Below are positions 54,771 to 63,772 of a stretch of DNA of 64,000 bases, piece after piece (within the stretch, counting starts at the first letter, position 1; the number at the start of each line of letters is the position of its first letter). The DNA is taken from the NCBI RefSeq assembly GCF_030815415.1, contig NZ_JAUSWW010000001.1, forward strand, positions 1,922,001 to 1,986,000, in the 5' to 3' direction. Origin of the DNA: Streptomyces canus. Its GTDB lineage: Bacteria; Actinomycetota; Actinomycetes; Streptomycetales; Streptomycetaceae. A program made the translations under genes and the position numbers. The notes below the pieces were generated by a model. It did not search any database and was not told the DNA's origin. It was given only the letters and a program-made list of their open reading frames with translations.

Positions 54771-55514
54771 TCACGCCGACAGGGCCCGCGTCAGCGCCCT
54801 TGCCGCCGCACAGACCCGCGCGCCCACTCGGTCCACGTCCAGGCGGCGGGTGCCGCCCGTCACCGAGATCGCGGCGATCGGGCGGGGGTCGCGGTCGTGG
54901 GCGTAGACCGGGGCCGCGACCGCCGAGACGCCGATCTCGGCCTCCTCCAGGTTGACGCCGAAACCCCGGGCGCGGGTCAGGGCCAGGTCCCGGGCCAGCT
55001 GGCCCGGCAGGACGAGGGTGCGAGGCGTCAGACGGTGCAGGGTGCGGTGGGGCGGGCGGGGGTCCAGGGCGAGGAAGACCTTGCCGGTGGCGGTGCAGTG
55101 GGCGGGGAGGCGGCCGCCGGTGCGGGAGACGATCGGGGTGGCGCGGCGGCTCGTGATCTTCTCCAGGAACAGGGTGTCGGTACCGTCCGGGACGGCGAGG
55201 TGGACGTTCTCGTGGGTGGCCTCGTGCAGGTCGCCCAGGTACGGCAGCGCCGCGTCCCGCAGTTCGCGCACCGACGGCGCGGACTGGCCGAGGACGAAGA
55301 GCCCCAGGCCGATGCGGTAGCGGCCGTCCGGGGTGCGCTCGACCAGGCCGAGCCGGACCAGTTCGCCGATCAGCCGGTGCGCGGTGGGTTTCGGCAGCCC
55401 GGTGCGCAGGGCGAGTTCGGCGAGGGTGAGGGCGGTCCCGGAGTCCCCGCAGGCACGCAGCAGGGTCACTCCGCGTGCGAGCACCGACTTGGGCAGAGGA
55501 CCGTCGTCCGTCAT
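54771..55514 (-). CDS. IclR-family transcriptional regulator
   Basis: A 247-residue regulator from ATG 55514. The N-terminal winged HTH is ALTLAELALRTGLPKPTAHRLIGELVRLGL, and the C-terminal IclR effector domain includes HCTATGKVFLAL and GVNLEEAEIGVSAVAAPVY. It lies 61 bp downstream of the benzoylformate-decarboxylase-like gene on the same strand, so it probably regulates that gene and itself in response to an aromatic or 2-oxo acid. Confidence 0.9.
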   Translation of the reverse strand: MTDDGPLPKSVLARGVTLLRACGDSGTALTLAELALRTGLPKPTAHRLIGELVRLGLVERTPDGRYRIGLGLFVLGQSAPSVRELRDAALPYLGDLHEATHENVHLAVPDGTDTLFLEKITSRRATPIVSRTGGRLPAHCTATGKVFLALDPRPPHRTLHRLTPRTLVLPGQLARDLALTRARGFGVNLEEAEIGVSAVAAPVYAHDRDPRPIAAISVTGGTRRLDVDRVGARVCAAARALTRALSA

Positions 55515-55575
55515 GGACCGAATGGTGATGCCTGGGTGTGCGGGTGGCAAGGTGTGCGTCGCTGTGAGTGGCGGA

Positions 55576-57204
55576 TCATTGGCCCAGTGGTACGTCGACC
55601 AGTAGCGGGCCCGTCAACTCCCCGGCCCCGGCGACCAGTTCGCGCAGATGCTGCGCGCTCTCGGCGCGGACCGCGTCGACGCCGAAGAAGGCGGCCGCCA
55701 GGGTGAAGTCCAGGGGGCCCAGCTCGGTGCCAGGGCACGGGCCCGAGCCGCCCATCGCCTCGTAGCTGTCCTGAAGGGTGCGGTAGGCGCCGTTGCCCAT
55801 CACGACGAACAGGACGGGCGCCGACTGCCGTGCGGCGCTCCACAGTCCCTGGAGTCCGAACAGGGCGCAGCCGTCGCCGAGCACGGCGACCACGGGGCGT
55901 CCCGGCTCGGCGAGCGCGCGGCCGACGGCGGCACCGATGCCCCAGCCCAGGCCGCCGCCGACGGTGTGGGTGTAGCTGCCGGGGCGCTCCAGGCGTACCA
56001 GACGACGGAGCAGCAGCCCTACGGTGATGGCCTCTTCGACGATCGCCGCGCCGGGCGGCAGACCCCGGGCGACGGCGTGGGCGGCGGCCCAGGGGGCGAG
56101 CGGGGCCGGGGAGTACGCGGCGCGGGCGGCGGACTCGGCGCGGTCGCGGTCCGCGGTGTGCTGTTCGCCGGCGCGCAGGACGCGGCCCTTGGCGGTGTGG
56201 TCGGGCACGCGGTCGCGCAGGAGGTCGGCGAGGCGGTGCAGGGAGGGGCCGAGGGAGCCGACCAGCCCGGCCTCGGCGGGGAAGTTGCGGCCGATCTCGT
56301 CGGGGTCGGAGTCGAGTTGGACGACGGTGACGCCGGGCGGCAGGGCGGGGCCCGGGGTGTAGTGGTGCGGGGTGAAGGCGTGGGCGCCGGCGATCAGCAG
56401 GACGTCGTAGGGGGCGAGTGCGGTGCGGATGGCGTCGTGGCGGGGCGGCAGCATCCCGGCGTAGAGGGGATGGGTGGTCGGGAAGTTCAGGCAGTCGGCC
56501 ATGGGCTGGTGGTGCACGGTCGCGCCGCAGGCCTCCGCCGCGCGGACCAGGGCGGCGACGGCGTCCTCGCGGCCGACGCCGTCGCCGGCGACGATCGCGG
56601 GGCGGGCGGCGCCGCCGAGCAGGACGGCGGCGCGTTCGATGGCGGGGGCCGGTCCCGGCGGGGGCGGCGGGGTGCGGGCCGGGACCTCTACCTCGATGTC
56701 CTCGGCGAACACGTCCATCGGGATGGACAGGAACACCGGTCCCGCGGGCGGGCGTACGGCGAGGGCGAAGGCCCGGCGCAGAGCCAGCGGCAGGTCGCGG
56801 GCGTGCTGGACGTCGTACGCCGCCTTCACCGCGGGCGTCGCGAGGCCGACGAGGTCGCCGGTGAGCATGGGGTCCTGCTGGAGGTGGCGGCGGTCCTGCT
56901 GGCCGGCCGCCACCACCAGGGGGGTGCGGGAGCGGCGGGCGTTGAGGAGGCCGATGAGGCCGTTGGCGAGGCCGGCCGCGACGTGCAGGCTCACGAAGGC
57001 GGGGCGGCCGGTGGCGCGGGCGTAGCCGTCGGCCATCGAGACGACGGCGCCCTCGTGCACGCCGAGGACGTACTCGGGGGCGTCCTCGGTCTCGCTGAGC
57101 GCGGCCAGGAAGGGGAGTTCGGTGGTGCCGGGGTTGCCGAAGACCCGGTCCACGCCCTCGCCGCGGAGGATGTCCAGGAAGGCGAGGGCGGGACGGGTTC
57201 CCAT
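55576..57204 (-). CDS. Thiamine diphosphate-dependent decarboxylase, benzoylformate decarboxylase-like
   Basis: A 542-residue enzyme from ATG 57204 behind GAGGAG. Features: FGNPGTTELPFL at the active site (benzoylformate decarboxylase has a Ser at the first Thr position), LGVHEGAVVSMADGYARATG with the cofactor-activating Glu, AGAHAFTPHHYTPG (His pair region) and the ThDP motif VAVLGDGCALFGLQGLWS with the downstream Asn in VVMGNGAY. It should decarboxylate an aryl or branched 2-oxo acid to the aldehyde. The Ser-to-Thr change means substrate preference may differ from that of the Pseudomonas enzyme. Confidence 0.88.
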   Translation of the reverse strand: MGTRPALAFLDILRGEGVDRVFGNPGTTELPFLAALSETEDAPEYVLGVHEGAVVSMADGYARATGRPAFVSLHVAAGLANGLIGLLNARRSRTPLVVAAGQQDRRHLQQDPMLTGDLVGLATPAVKAAYDVQHARDLPLALRRAFALAVRPPAGPVFLSIPMDVFAEDIEVEVPARTPPPPPGPAPAIERAAVLLGGAARPAIVAGDGVGREDAVAALVRAAEACGATVHHQPMADCLNFPTTHPLYAGMLPPRHDAIRTALAPYDVLLIAGAHAFTPHHYTPGPALPPGVTVVQLDSDPDEIGRNFPAEAGLVGSLGPSLHRLADLLRDRVPDHTAKGRVLRAGEQHTADRDRAESAARAAYSPAPLAPWAAAHAVARGLPPGAAIVEEAITVGLLLRRLVRLERPGSYTHTVGGGLGWGIGAAVGRALAEPGRPVVAVLGDGCALFGLQGLWSAARQSAPVLFVVMGNGAYRTLQDSYEAMGGSGPCPGTELGPLDFTLAAAFFGVDAVRAESAQHLRELVAGAGELTGPLLVDVPLGQ

Positions 57205-57352
57205 GGGGGCTCCTCGGTGGGGACGGGGACCGGTTCTCAGGTCAGCGTCGGCGTTCCGCCCCCTGGGGAGCAAGGACGTCGTGTCGCTCAGCGGTACGGG
57301 GTCCCCGGGGCGGTTTTCTCGCCCCCGCCGCCCTTACCCATTCCCATCCTCC

Positions 57353-57433
57353 AGGGGCGTGCCGCCCCTTCGACCCCGCTCCCAGGGGGCGCTGCCCCCT
57401 GGACCCCCGCTCCTCAAACGCCGGAGGGGCTGA
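57353..57433. repeat. Dispersed Streptomyces intergenic repeat
   Basis: Contains hairpins AGGGGCG/CGCCCCT (57353-57369) and CCAGGGGGC/GCCCCCTGG (57382-57402, loop GCT), followed by CTCCTCAAACGCCGGAGGGG. I recognise the run from many Streptomyces intergenic regions, often downstream of genes. It lies between the decarboxylase start and the fadB end. Confidence 0.7.
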
Positions 57434-57446
57434 CCAACCAGCCCGG

Positions 57447-57473
57447 CGGCGGGGGCGAAGAAGGCCCCCGCCG
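57447..57473 (-). terminator. Terminator of the beta-oxidation operon
   Basis: A perfect 10-bp stem, CGGCGGGGGC (57447) with GCCCCCGCCG (57464), and a 7-base loop, 8 bp past the fadB stop. Confidence 0.8.
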
Positions 57474-57481
57474 ACGCCCCG

Positions 57482-59659
57482 TCACGCGTCTCCGAAGCGC
57501 TCCCCCTTCTCCGCCTTCTGCACCAGCAGCGCCGGCGGGGTGAAGCGGTCCCCGTAGCGTTCGGCGAGCTCACGTGCGCGGGTCACGAAGCCCGGGAGGC
57601 CGCCCTCGTAGCCGTTGATGTACTGGAGGACGCCACCGGTCCAGCCCGGGAAGCCGATGCCGAAGACGGAGCCGATGTTGGCGTCGGCGACGGACGTCAG
57701 GACGCCCTCCTCCAGGAGCTTCACCGTGTCGAGGGCCTCGGAGAAGAGCATGCGTTCCTGCATGTCCACGAAGGGGATCTCGGAGCCGGGCTTGGTGAAG
57801 TGCTCGCGCAGGCCCGGCCACAGGCCCGTGCGCCTGCCGTCCTCGCCGTACTCGTAGAAGCCCGCGCCACCGCTGCGGCCCGTGCGGCCGAACTCGTCGA
57901 CCATGCGGTCGATGACGGCCTCGGCGGGATGCGTCGGCCACACCCCGCCCGCCTCCTCGACGGCCCGCTTGGACTCGTTGCGGATCTTGCGCGGGAGCGT
58001 CAGCGTGAGTTCGTCCATCAGGGACAGCACCTTCGCCGGGTAGCCCGCCTGCGCCGCCGCCTGCTCGACGGAAGCCGGCTCGATGCCCTCGCCGACCATC
58101 GCGACGCCCTCGTTGATGAAGTGGCCGATGACGCGGGAGGTGAAGAAGCCGCGCGAGTCGTTCACGACGATCGGTGTCTTCTTGATCTGCCGTACCAGGT
58201 CGAAGGCCCGGGCCAGGGCCTCCTCCCCCGTCCGCTCGCCCTTGATGATCTCGACGAGCGGCATCTTGTCGACCGGCGAGAAGAAATGCAGACCGATGAA
58301 GTCCGCCTGGCGCTCCACACCTTCCGCCAGCACGGTGATCGGCAGGGTCGAGGTGTTGGAGCACAGCAGCGCGTCCGGCTCGACGACGTGCTGGATCTCC
58401 TGGAACACCTTGTGCTTGAGCTCGGGGTTCTCGAAGACGGCCTCGATCACCGCGTCACAGCCGGCGACGTCGGCGGGGTCGGACGTCGGTGTGATGCGGG
58501 CCAGCAGCGCGTCCGCCTTCTCCTGTGTCGTACGGCCCCGGGAGACCGCCTTCGCGCAGAGCTTCTCGGAGTAGGCCTTGCCCTTGGCGGCCGCTTCCGC
58601 CGAGACGTCCTTCAGGACCACGTCGATGCCCGCGCGGGCGCACGAGTAGGCGATGCCCGCGCCCATCATCCCGGCGCCCAGGACGGCGACCTTGCGGACC
58701 TCGCGCGGCTCGATGCCCTTGGGGCGGTTGGCACCGGAGTTGACGGCCTGGAGGTCGAAGAAGAACGCCTGGATCATGTTCTTCGAGATCTGGCCGGCCG
58801 CCAGCTCCACGAAGTAGCGCGCCTCGATGACCTGTGCGGTCTCGAAGTCGACCTGGGAGCCTTCGACGGCCGCGGCGAGGATGTTGCGCGGGGCCGGGTA
58901 GGGGGCGCCGCCCGTCTGCTTGCGCAGGTTGGCCGGGAAAGCGGGGAGGTTGGCCGCGAACTTGGGGTTGGCGGGGGTGCCGCCGGGGATGCGGTAGCCG
59001 GGCTTGTCCCAGGGCTGCCGCGACTCGGGGTTGGCCTCGATGAAGGCGCGGGCCTTGGCGAGCAGTTCCTCCTGGGTGGCGGCCACTTCGTGGATCAGGC
59101 CGTTCTGGAGGGCGCGCTGCGGGCTGTACTGGGTGCCCTGGAGGAGGACCTTCAGCAGGGCGTCGGTGATCCCGAGGAGGCGGACCGTGCGGGCGACGCC
59201 GCCTCCGCCCGGGAGCAGGCCGAGGGTGACCTCGGGGCAGCCGATCTTGGAGCCGGGCGCGTCGAGGGCGATGCGGTGGTGGCAGGCGAGGGCGATCTCG
59301 TAACCGCCGCCGAGGGCCGCGCCGTTCATCGCGGCGACGACCGGCTTGCCGAGGGTCTCGATGCGGCGCAGGTCGCGCTTGATGGCGAGGCCGCCGTCGA
59401 AGAGTTCCTGCGCGGTCTCCGGGGTGACCCGGATGAGGTCGCGCAGGTCGCCGCCGGCGAAGAAGGTCTTCTTGGCGGAGGTGAGGATGATGCCGCGGAT
59501 GGAGTCCTTCTCGGCCTCCAGGCGGTCGGTGACGACGGCGAGGGAGTCGCGGAACGCCTGGTTCATGGTGTTCGCGGACTGGGAGGGGTCGTCGAGGACG
59601 AGGGTGACGACGCCGGACCGGTCCTGTTCCCAGCGGATGGTGGTGGACTCAGTGCTCAT
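57482..59659 (-). CDS. fadB: Fatty acid oxidation multifunctional protein (enoyl-CoA hydratase / 3-hydroxyacyl-CoA dehydrogenase)
   Basis: A 725-residue FadB-type protein from ATG 59659. The N-terminal crotonase domain (residues 1-300) has [31 protein letters not shown] and [20 protein letters not shown] with the catalytic Glu. The dehydrogenase follows: NAD motif [20 protein letters not shown] near residue 330, [13 protein letters not shown], and [18 protein letters not shown] with the catalytic His. The C-terminal domain ends [16 protein letters not shown]. It performs hydration and the second oxidation, passing 3-ketoacyl-CoA to the thiolase encoded 35 bp upstream. Confidence 0.95.
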   Translation of the reverse strand: MSTESTTIRWEQDRSGVVTLVLDDPSQSANTMNQAFRDSLAVVTDRLEAEKDSIRGIILTSAKKTFFAGGDLRDLIRVTPETAQELFDGGLAIKRDLRRIETLGKPVVAAMNGAALGGGYEIALACHHRIALDAPGSKIGCPEVTLGLLPGGGGVARTVRLLGITDALLKVLLQGTQYSPQRALQNGLIHEVAATQEELLAKARAFIEANPESRQPWDKPGYRIPGGTPANPKFAANLPAFPANLRKQTGGAPYPAPRNILAAAVEGSQVDFETAQVIEARYFVELAAGQISKNMIQAFFFDLQAVNSGANRPKGIEPREVRKVAVLGAGMMGAGIAYSCARAGIDVVLKDVSAEAAAKGKAYSEKLCAKAVSRGRTTQEKADALLARITPTSDPADVAGCDAVIEAVFENPELKHKVFQEIQHVVEPDALLCSNTSTLPITVLAEGVERQADFIGLHFFSPVDKMPLVEIIKGERTGEEALARAFDLVRQIKKTPIVVNDSRGFFTSRVIGHFINEGVAMVGEGIEPASVEQAAAQAGYPAKVLSLMDELTLTLPRKIRNESKRAVEEAGGVWPTHPAEAVIDRMVDEFGRTGRSGGAGFYEYGEDGRRTGLWPGLREHFTKPGSEIPFVDMQERMLFSEALDTVKLLEEGVLTSVADANIGSVFGIGFPGWTGGVLQYINGYEGGLPGFVTRARELAERYGDRFTPPALLVQKAEKGERFGDA

Positions 59660-59694
59660 GTGGAGGTGCTCCGTGTGATCCGTCGGGAGGGGGG

Positions 59695-60909
59695 TCAGAT
59701 GCGCTCGACGATGGTGGCGATGCCCATGCCGCCGCCCACACAGAGCGTGGCGAGGCCGTACCGCTTGTCCTGGCGCTCCAGTTCGTCGACGAGCGAGCCG
59801 AGGATCATCGCGCCGGTCGCGCCGAGGGGGTGGCCCAGCGCGATGGCGCCGCCGTTGACGTTGACCTTGTCCAGGGACAGGCCCATGTCCTTCACGAAGC
59901 GCAGGACGACCGCCGCGAAGGCCTCGTTGATCTCGACGAGGTCGATGTCGTCGATGGTCAGCCCGGCCTTGGCGAGCGCCTTGCGGGCGGCCGGGGCGGG
60001 GCCGGTGAGCATGATGGTGGGCTCGGAGCCGGAGACGGCCGCGGAGATGATCCGCGCGCGCGGGGTGAGGCCGTAGCGCTCGCCGACCTCCTGGGAGCCG
60101 ATCGCGACGAGCGAGGCGCCGTCGACGATGCCGGAGGAGTTGCCCGCGTGGTGGACGTGGTCGATCTTCTCGACCCAGTGGTACTTCTGGAGCGCGACGG
60201 CGTCGAAGCCGCCCAGGTCGCCGATGTCCGCGAAGGACGGCTTGAGCCCCGCGAGGGAGTCGGCGGTGGTACCGGGGCGCATGTACTCGTCGTGGTCCAG
60301 CACCACCAGGCCGCTGCGGTCCTTCACCGGCACGACGGAACGGTCGAAGCGGCCCTCCTTCCAGGCCGTCGCAGCCCGCTCCTGCGACAGCGCCGCGTAC
60401 TCGTCGACGTCCCGGCGGGAGAAGCCCTCGATGGTGGCGATGAGGTCGGCGCCGATGCCCTGCGGCACGAAGTTCACGGACAGGTTGGTCATCGGGTCGT
60501 TGAACCAGGCGCCGCCGTCCGAGGCCATCGGCACCCGGGACATGGACTCCACGCCGCCGGCGAGCACCAGGTCCTCCCAGCCGGAACGGACCTTGGCGGC
60601 GGCCATGTTGACCGCCTCGAGACCCGACGCACAGAAGCGGTTCTCCTGTACGCCCGCGACGGTGTCCGGGAGTCCGGCGGCCACGGCGGCGATCCGGGCG
60701 ATGTCGGAGCCCTGGTCGCCGACGGGGCCGACCACGCCGAGCACGATGTCGTCGATGGCGGCCGGATCCAGGCCCGGGAAACGGTCGCGGATCTCGTGGA
60801 TGAGTCCGACGACCAGGTCGATGGGCTTGGTGCCGTGCAGGGCGCCGTTCGCCTTGCCGCGACCGCGCGGGGTGCGGATCGCGTCGTACACGTACGCTTC
60901 GGTGCTCAC
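59695..60909 (-). CDS. fadA: Acetyl-CoA C-acyltransferase (thiolase)
   Basis: A 404-residue thiolase. Catalytic residues: [19 protein letters not shown] (nucleophile Cys), [17 protein letters not shown] (His) and [16 protein letters not shown] (second Cys, C-terminal). It cleaves 3-ketoacyl-CoA to acetyl-CoA and a shortened acyl-CoA. It lies between the acyl-CoA dehydrogenase and fadB on the same strand with short gaps (45 and 35 bp), forming the trifunctional module. Confidence 0.95.
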   Translation of the reverse strand: MSTEAYVYDAIRTPRGRGKANGALHGTKPIDLVVGLIHEIRDRFPGLDPAAIDDIVLGVVGPVGDQGSDIARIAAVAAGLPDTVAGVQENRFCASGLEAVNMAAAKVRSGWEDLVLAGGVESMSRVPMASDGGAWFNDPMTNLSVNFVPQGIGADLIATIEGFSRRDVDEYAALSQERAATAWKEGRFDRSVVPVKDRSGLVVLDHDEYMRPGTTADSLAGLKPSFADIGDLGGFDAVALQKYHWVEKIDHVHHAGNSSGIVDGASLVAIGSQEVGERYGLTPRARIISAAVSGSEPTIMLTGPAPAARKALAKAGLTIDDIDLVEINEAFAAVVLRFVKDMGLSLDKVNVNGGAIALGHPLGATGAMILGSLVDELERQDKRYGLATLCVGGGMGIATIVERI

Positions 60910-60954
60910 AGGGAGGCCTTTCGGGGGTGAGGGTCAGCCGTGCGGAAGAGCTTT

Positions 60955-62097
60955 TCAGCCGAGCAGGGAACGCCCGATGATCTCCTTCATGATCTCGGTC
61001 GTCCCGCCGTAGATGGTCTGGATGCGGCCGTCGGTGAAGGCCCGGGCGACGGGATATTCGCTCATGTAGCCGTAGCCGCCGTGCAGCTGCAGACAGCGGT
61101 CGGCGACCCGCTTCTGCAGCTCGGTCGACCACCACTTGGCCATGGAGGCGTGAACGGCGTCGAGCTGCCCGTTCGAGTGATCCTCGATGCAGCGGTCGAG
61201 GAACGTGCGGGTCACGGCGCACTCGGTGGCCATCTCCGCTATCTCGAAACGAATGTGCTGCTTGGTCGCCAGCGGACGGCCGAAGGCCTCGCGCTCCTTG
61301 ACGTACTCCGTGGTGATCTCCAGCAGGTGCTCGGCGGCGGCGATCGCGGAGACGGCGATGCTCAGGCGCTCCTGGGCGAGGTTCGTCATCAGGTGGACGA
61401 ACGCGCCGTCGAGCTCGCCCAGGAGGTTCTCCTTGGGCACACGCACGTCGTGGAAGAACAACTCGGCCGTGTCCTGTGCCTTCTGGCCGATCTTGTCGAG
61501 GTTGCGGCCGCGCTCGAAGCCCGCCATGCCGCGCTCGACGACGAGCAGCGACAGGCCGCGCGCGCCGCCTTCGGGGGTCGTCTTCGCGACCACGATCACC
61601 AGGTCGGCGAGGATGCCGTTGGAGATGAAGGTCTTGGAGCCGTTCAGGACCCAGTGGTCACCACGGTCCTCGGCGTGGGTGCGGATGCCCTGGAGGTCGG
61701 AGCCGGCGCCGGGTTCGGTCATGGCGATGGCGGTGATCAGGGTGCCGTCGCAGAAACCGGGCAGCCAGCGCCGCCGCTGCTCCTCGGTGGCCAGGCCGGT
61801 CAGATACGGGCCGATGATGTCGTTGTGCAGGCCGAGAGCGAGCCCGGGTGCGCCCGCGCGTGTGAACTCCTCGGCGAGGACGGCGCTGTAGCGGAAGTCG
61901 GCGGTGCCGCCGCCCCCGTACTCCTCGTCCACGGCGAGCCCGAGCAGACCCTGCTTGCCGGCCGCGCGCCAGGCCTCGCGCGAGACGATGCCGTCCTTCT
62001 CCCACTGCGCGTAGTACGGCTGCACCTCCCTGGCCAGGAAGGCACGCACGGTCTCGCGGAACGCGTCGTGCTCGGGGGCGAAGATCTGCCGCTTCAT
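60955..62097 (-). CDS. Acyl-CoA dehydrogenase
   Basis: A 380-residue FAD enzyme from ATG 62097, which overlaps the CoA transferase stop by 4 bases. It shows the FAD/substrate segment TAIAMTEPGAGSDLQGIRT, NGSKTFISNGILAD, and the C-terminal LQLHGGYGYMSEYPVAR and YGGTTEIMKEIIGRSLLG. The catalytic Glu lies in the YGGTTEIM motif, as in short- and medium-chain enzymes. It makes the first oxidation of beta-oxidation, with electrons going to ETF encoded elsewhere. Confidence 0.95.
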   Translation of the reverse strand: MKRQIFAPEHDAFRETVRAFLAREVQPYYAQWEKDGIVSREAWRAAGKQGLLGLAVDEEYGGGGTADFRYSAVLAEEFTRAGAPGLALGLHNDIIGPYLTGLATEEQRRRWLPGFCDGTLITAIAMTEPGAGSDLQGIRTHAEDRGDHWVLNGSKTFISNGILADLVIVVAKTTPEGGARGLSLLVVERGMAGFERGRNLDKIGQKAQDTAELFFHDVRVPKENLLGELDGAFVHLMTNLAQERLSIAVSAIAAAEHLLEITTEYVKEREAFGRPLATKQHIRFEIAEMATECAVTRTFLDRCIEDHSNGQLDAVHASMAKWWSTELQKRVADRCLQLHGGYGYMSEYPVARAFTDGRIQTIYGGTTEIMKEIIGRSLLG

Positions 62098-63260
62098 TCG
62101 GGGCCCTTCGTCGCGGGGCCGTCCGGATCGGGGCCCTTCAGGAGATCGGGTACGTCCCAGTCGCTCGCCACGTCCCCGGTGTCGGCGCCCGGTCGTGCCG
62201 GGCCGGTGCGTACGGAGGTCGGGGTCGCGGAGAAGCGCGGGGCGGGCGCGGGCTGGGTGAGGCCGCCGTGGTCGGTGAAGGTGCCGCGCGCGGCGAGGTG
62301 CGGATGGTGCGGGGCCTCGCGCAGCGACAGGACGGGGGCGACGCACGCGTCCGTGCCGTCGAAAGCGGCCGTCCATTCGTCGCGCGTACGGGACTTGAAG
62401 CGGGCGGCGACGGCCTCGCGCAGCTCGCCCCAGCGGGTCCAGTCCTTGCGGGCCCCGGCGTGCTCCTCCAGGTCGAGCAGGCGGACGAACTCGGCGTAGA
62501 ACTGCGGCTCCAGCGGCCCGACCGCCATGTACCTCCCGTCGGCCGTCTCATAGGTGCCGTAGTACGGGCAGCCGCCGTCCAGGAGGTTGGCGCCGCGCCG
62601 GTCCTGCCAGCCGCCGGCGGCGAGCATGCCGTGGATCATCGCCGAGAGGTGGGCGGTGCCGTCGACGATGGCGGCGTCGACGACCTGGCCGGTACCGGTG
62701 GCGCGCGCGTGGTGGAGGGCGGCGAGGACGCCCACGACGAGGTAGAGGGAGCCGCCCGCGTAGTCGCCGAGGAGGTTGGCGGGGGCCGGCGGGGGCGCGT
62801 CGGGGCTGCCGATCATGCCGAGGGTGCCGGTGAGGGCGATGTACGCGATGTCGTGGCCGGCGCGCTGGGCGAGGGGGCCCTCCTGACCCCAGCCGGTCAT
62901 CCGGCCGTAGACGAGCCCCGGGTGACGGGCGTGGCAGGCCTCGGGGCCGATGCCGAGGCGCTCGGCGACACCGGGGCGGTAGCCCTCGATCAGGACGTCG
63001 GCGCGTGCGGCGAGGCCGAGGACGCGGGCGGCGCCGTCCGGGGCCTTGAGGTCGATGATCACCGAGCGCTTGTTGCGGTTGGTGATGTCGCACTCGGGGT
63101 CGATGGCGAGTCCGGGTCCGCCCGGCCGGTCCACGCGGACCACGTCGGCGCCCAGGTCGGCGAGGAGCATGGCGGCGAACGGGCCCGGTCCGATACCCGC
63201 CAGCTCGAGTACGCGCACGCCGGTGAGCGGGCCCTGCCCCGGCGTCGTTGCCGTTGTCAT
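62094..63260 (-). CDS. CaiB/BaiF family protein, alpha-methylacyl-CoA racemase-like
   Basis: A 388-residue type III CoA transferase-fold protein from ATG 63260. GVRVLELAGIGPGPFAAMLL and ADLGADVVRVDRPGG match alpha-methylacyl-CoA racemases (Mcr/AMACR); GHDIAYIALTGTLGMIGSP contains the His expected in the catalytic pair, and LLGDYAGGSLYLVVG the Asp. As first gene of the beta-oxidation operon, a racemase that converts (2R)-methylacyl-CoA to the oxidisable (2S) form makes sense for branched fatty acids or sterol side chains. A true CoA transferase role is possible. Confidence 0.88.
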   Translation of the reverse strand: MTTATTPGQGPLTGVRVLELAGIGPGPFAAMLLADLGADVVRVDRPGGPGLAIDPECDITNRNKRSVIIDLKAPDGAARVLGLAARADVLIEGYRPGVAERLGIGPEACHARHPGLVYGRMTGWGQEGPLAQRAGHDIAYIALTGTLGMIGSPDAPPPAPANLLGDYAGGSLYLVVGVLAALHHARATGTGQVVDAAIVDGTAHLSAMIHGMLAAGGWQDRRGANLLDGGCPYYGTYETADGRYMAVGPLEPQFYAEFVRLLDLEEHAGARKDWTRWGELREAVAARFKSRTRDEWTAAFDGTDACVAPVLSLREAPHHPHLAARGTFTDHGGLTQPAPAPRFSATPTSVRTGPARPGADTGDVASDWDVPDLLKGPDPDGPATKGPE

Positions 63261-63343
63261 CCAGCCCCCATTGGCGTGACACAACCGATGTAACACCAGT
63301 GATGCTAAGAACCTGCTCCACCGGGCACAAGACCTGAACGAGC

Positions 63344-63351
63344 AAGCGCTT
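63344..63351. promoter_or_regulatory. Candidate operator core upstream of the CoA transferase/racemase gene
   Basis: The palindrome AAGCGCTT in the context GAGCAAGCGCTTAGAC resembles the CAAGCGCTTG-type operators of TetR regulators of acyl-CoA genes in actinomycetes. It lies about 85 bp upstream of the operon start, between it and the broken YjbR gene. The outer bases match imperfectly. Confidence 0.35.
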
Positions 63352-63365
63352 AGACAATCAGCCTC

Positions 63366-63681
63366 TCACTGCGCGTCCAGCTCCGCTATCAGCCGCTTCG
63401 GCGCGATCACGCGGTAGCTCTCCTCCACCCAGTCGCCGGGGCAGGTCAGGGCGTGCGCACGCGCCTCGTCGTCCTTGAGCTTCAGCGTGACGCCCGGCGG
63501 ATGACTGCCGTCGTCGACGCCGAGGAAGACGAACACCTTCTTGTTGACCTCGGCGACCGACTCACCCCAGGGGCTGCATGGATGTGCGGCTCCGCCGCGT
63601 GGCCTCGACGGCGCCCGGCATCCCGAGCGCGAAGTCGTGTACCTTTTCCCACTTCTTCAGGGCAATTTTGGGCACGGCCAC
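63366..63681 (-). pseudogene. Broken MmcQ/YjbR family gene
   Basis: GTG 63681 behind GGAGGTG starts normally (AVPKIALKKWEKVHDFALGM, then PGAVE) but runs into an unrelated segment and a stop. The expected continuation reappears in another frame (PWGESVAEVNKKVFVFLGVD, then LKLKDDEARAHALTCPG), followed directly by the C-terminus DWVEESYRVIAPKRLIAELD. The central 35-40 residues between CPG and DWVEES are missing, and the total length is 3n+1. So there is at least one frameshift and one deletion. The family is of unknown function with a DNA-binding-like fold. Confidence 0.8.
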
Positions 63682-63772
63682 CGCACACCTCCGGCCTCGT
63701 CGTCGGGCTCCGCACTCCTCACGCTAGCCTCGGCCACCGACAACGGCGCGTGGTGCGGAACCGAGGGGTGTC

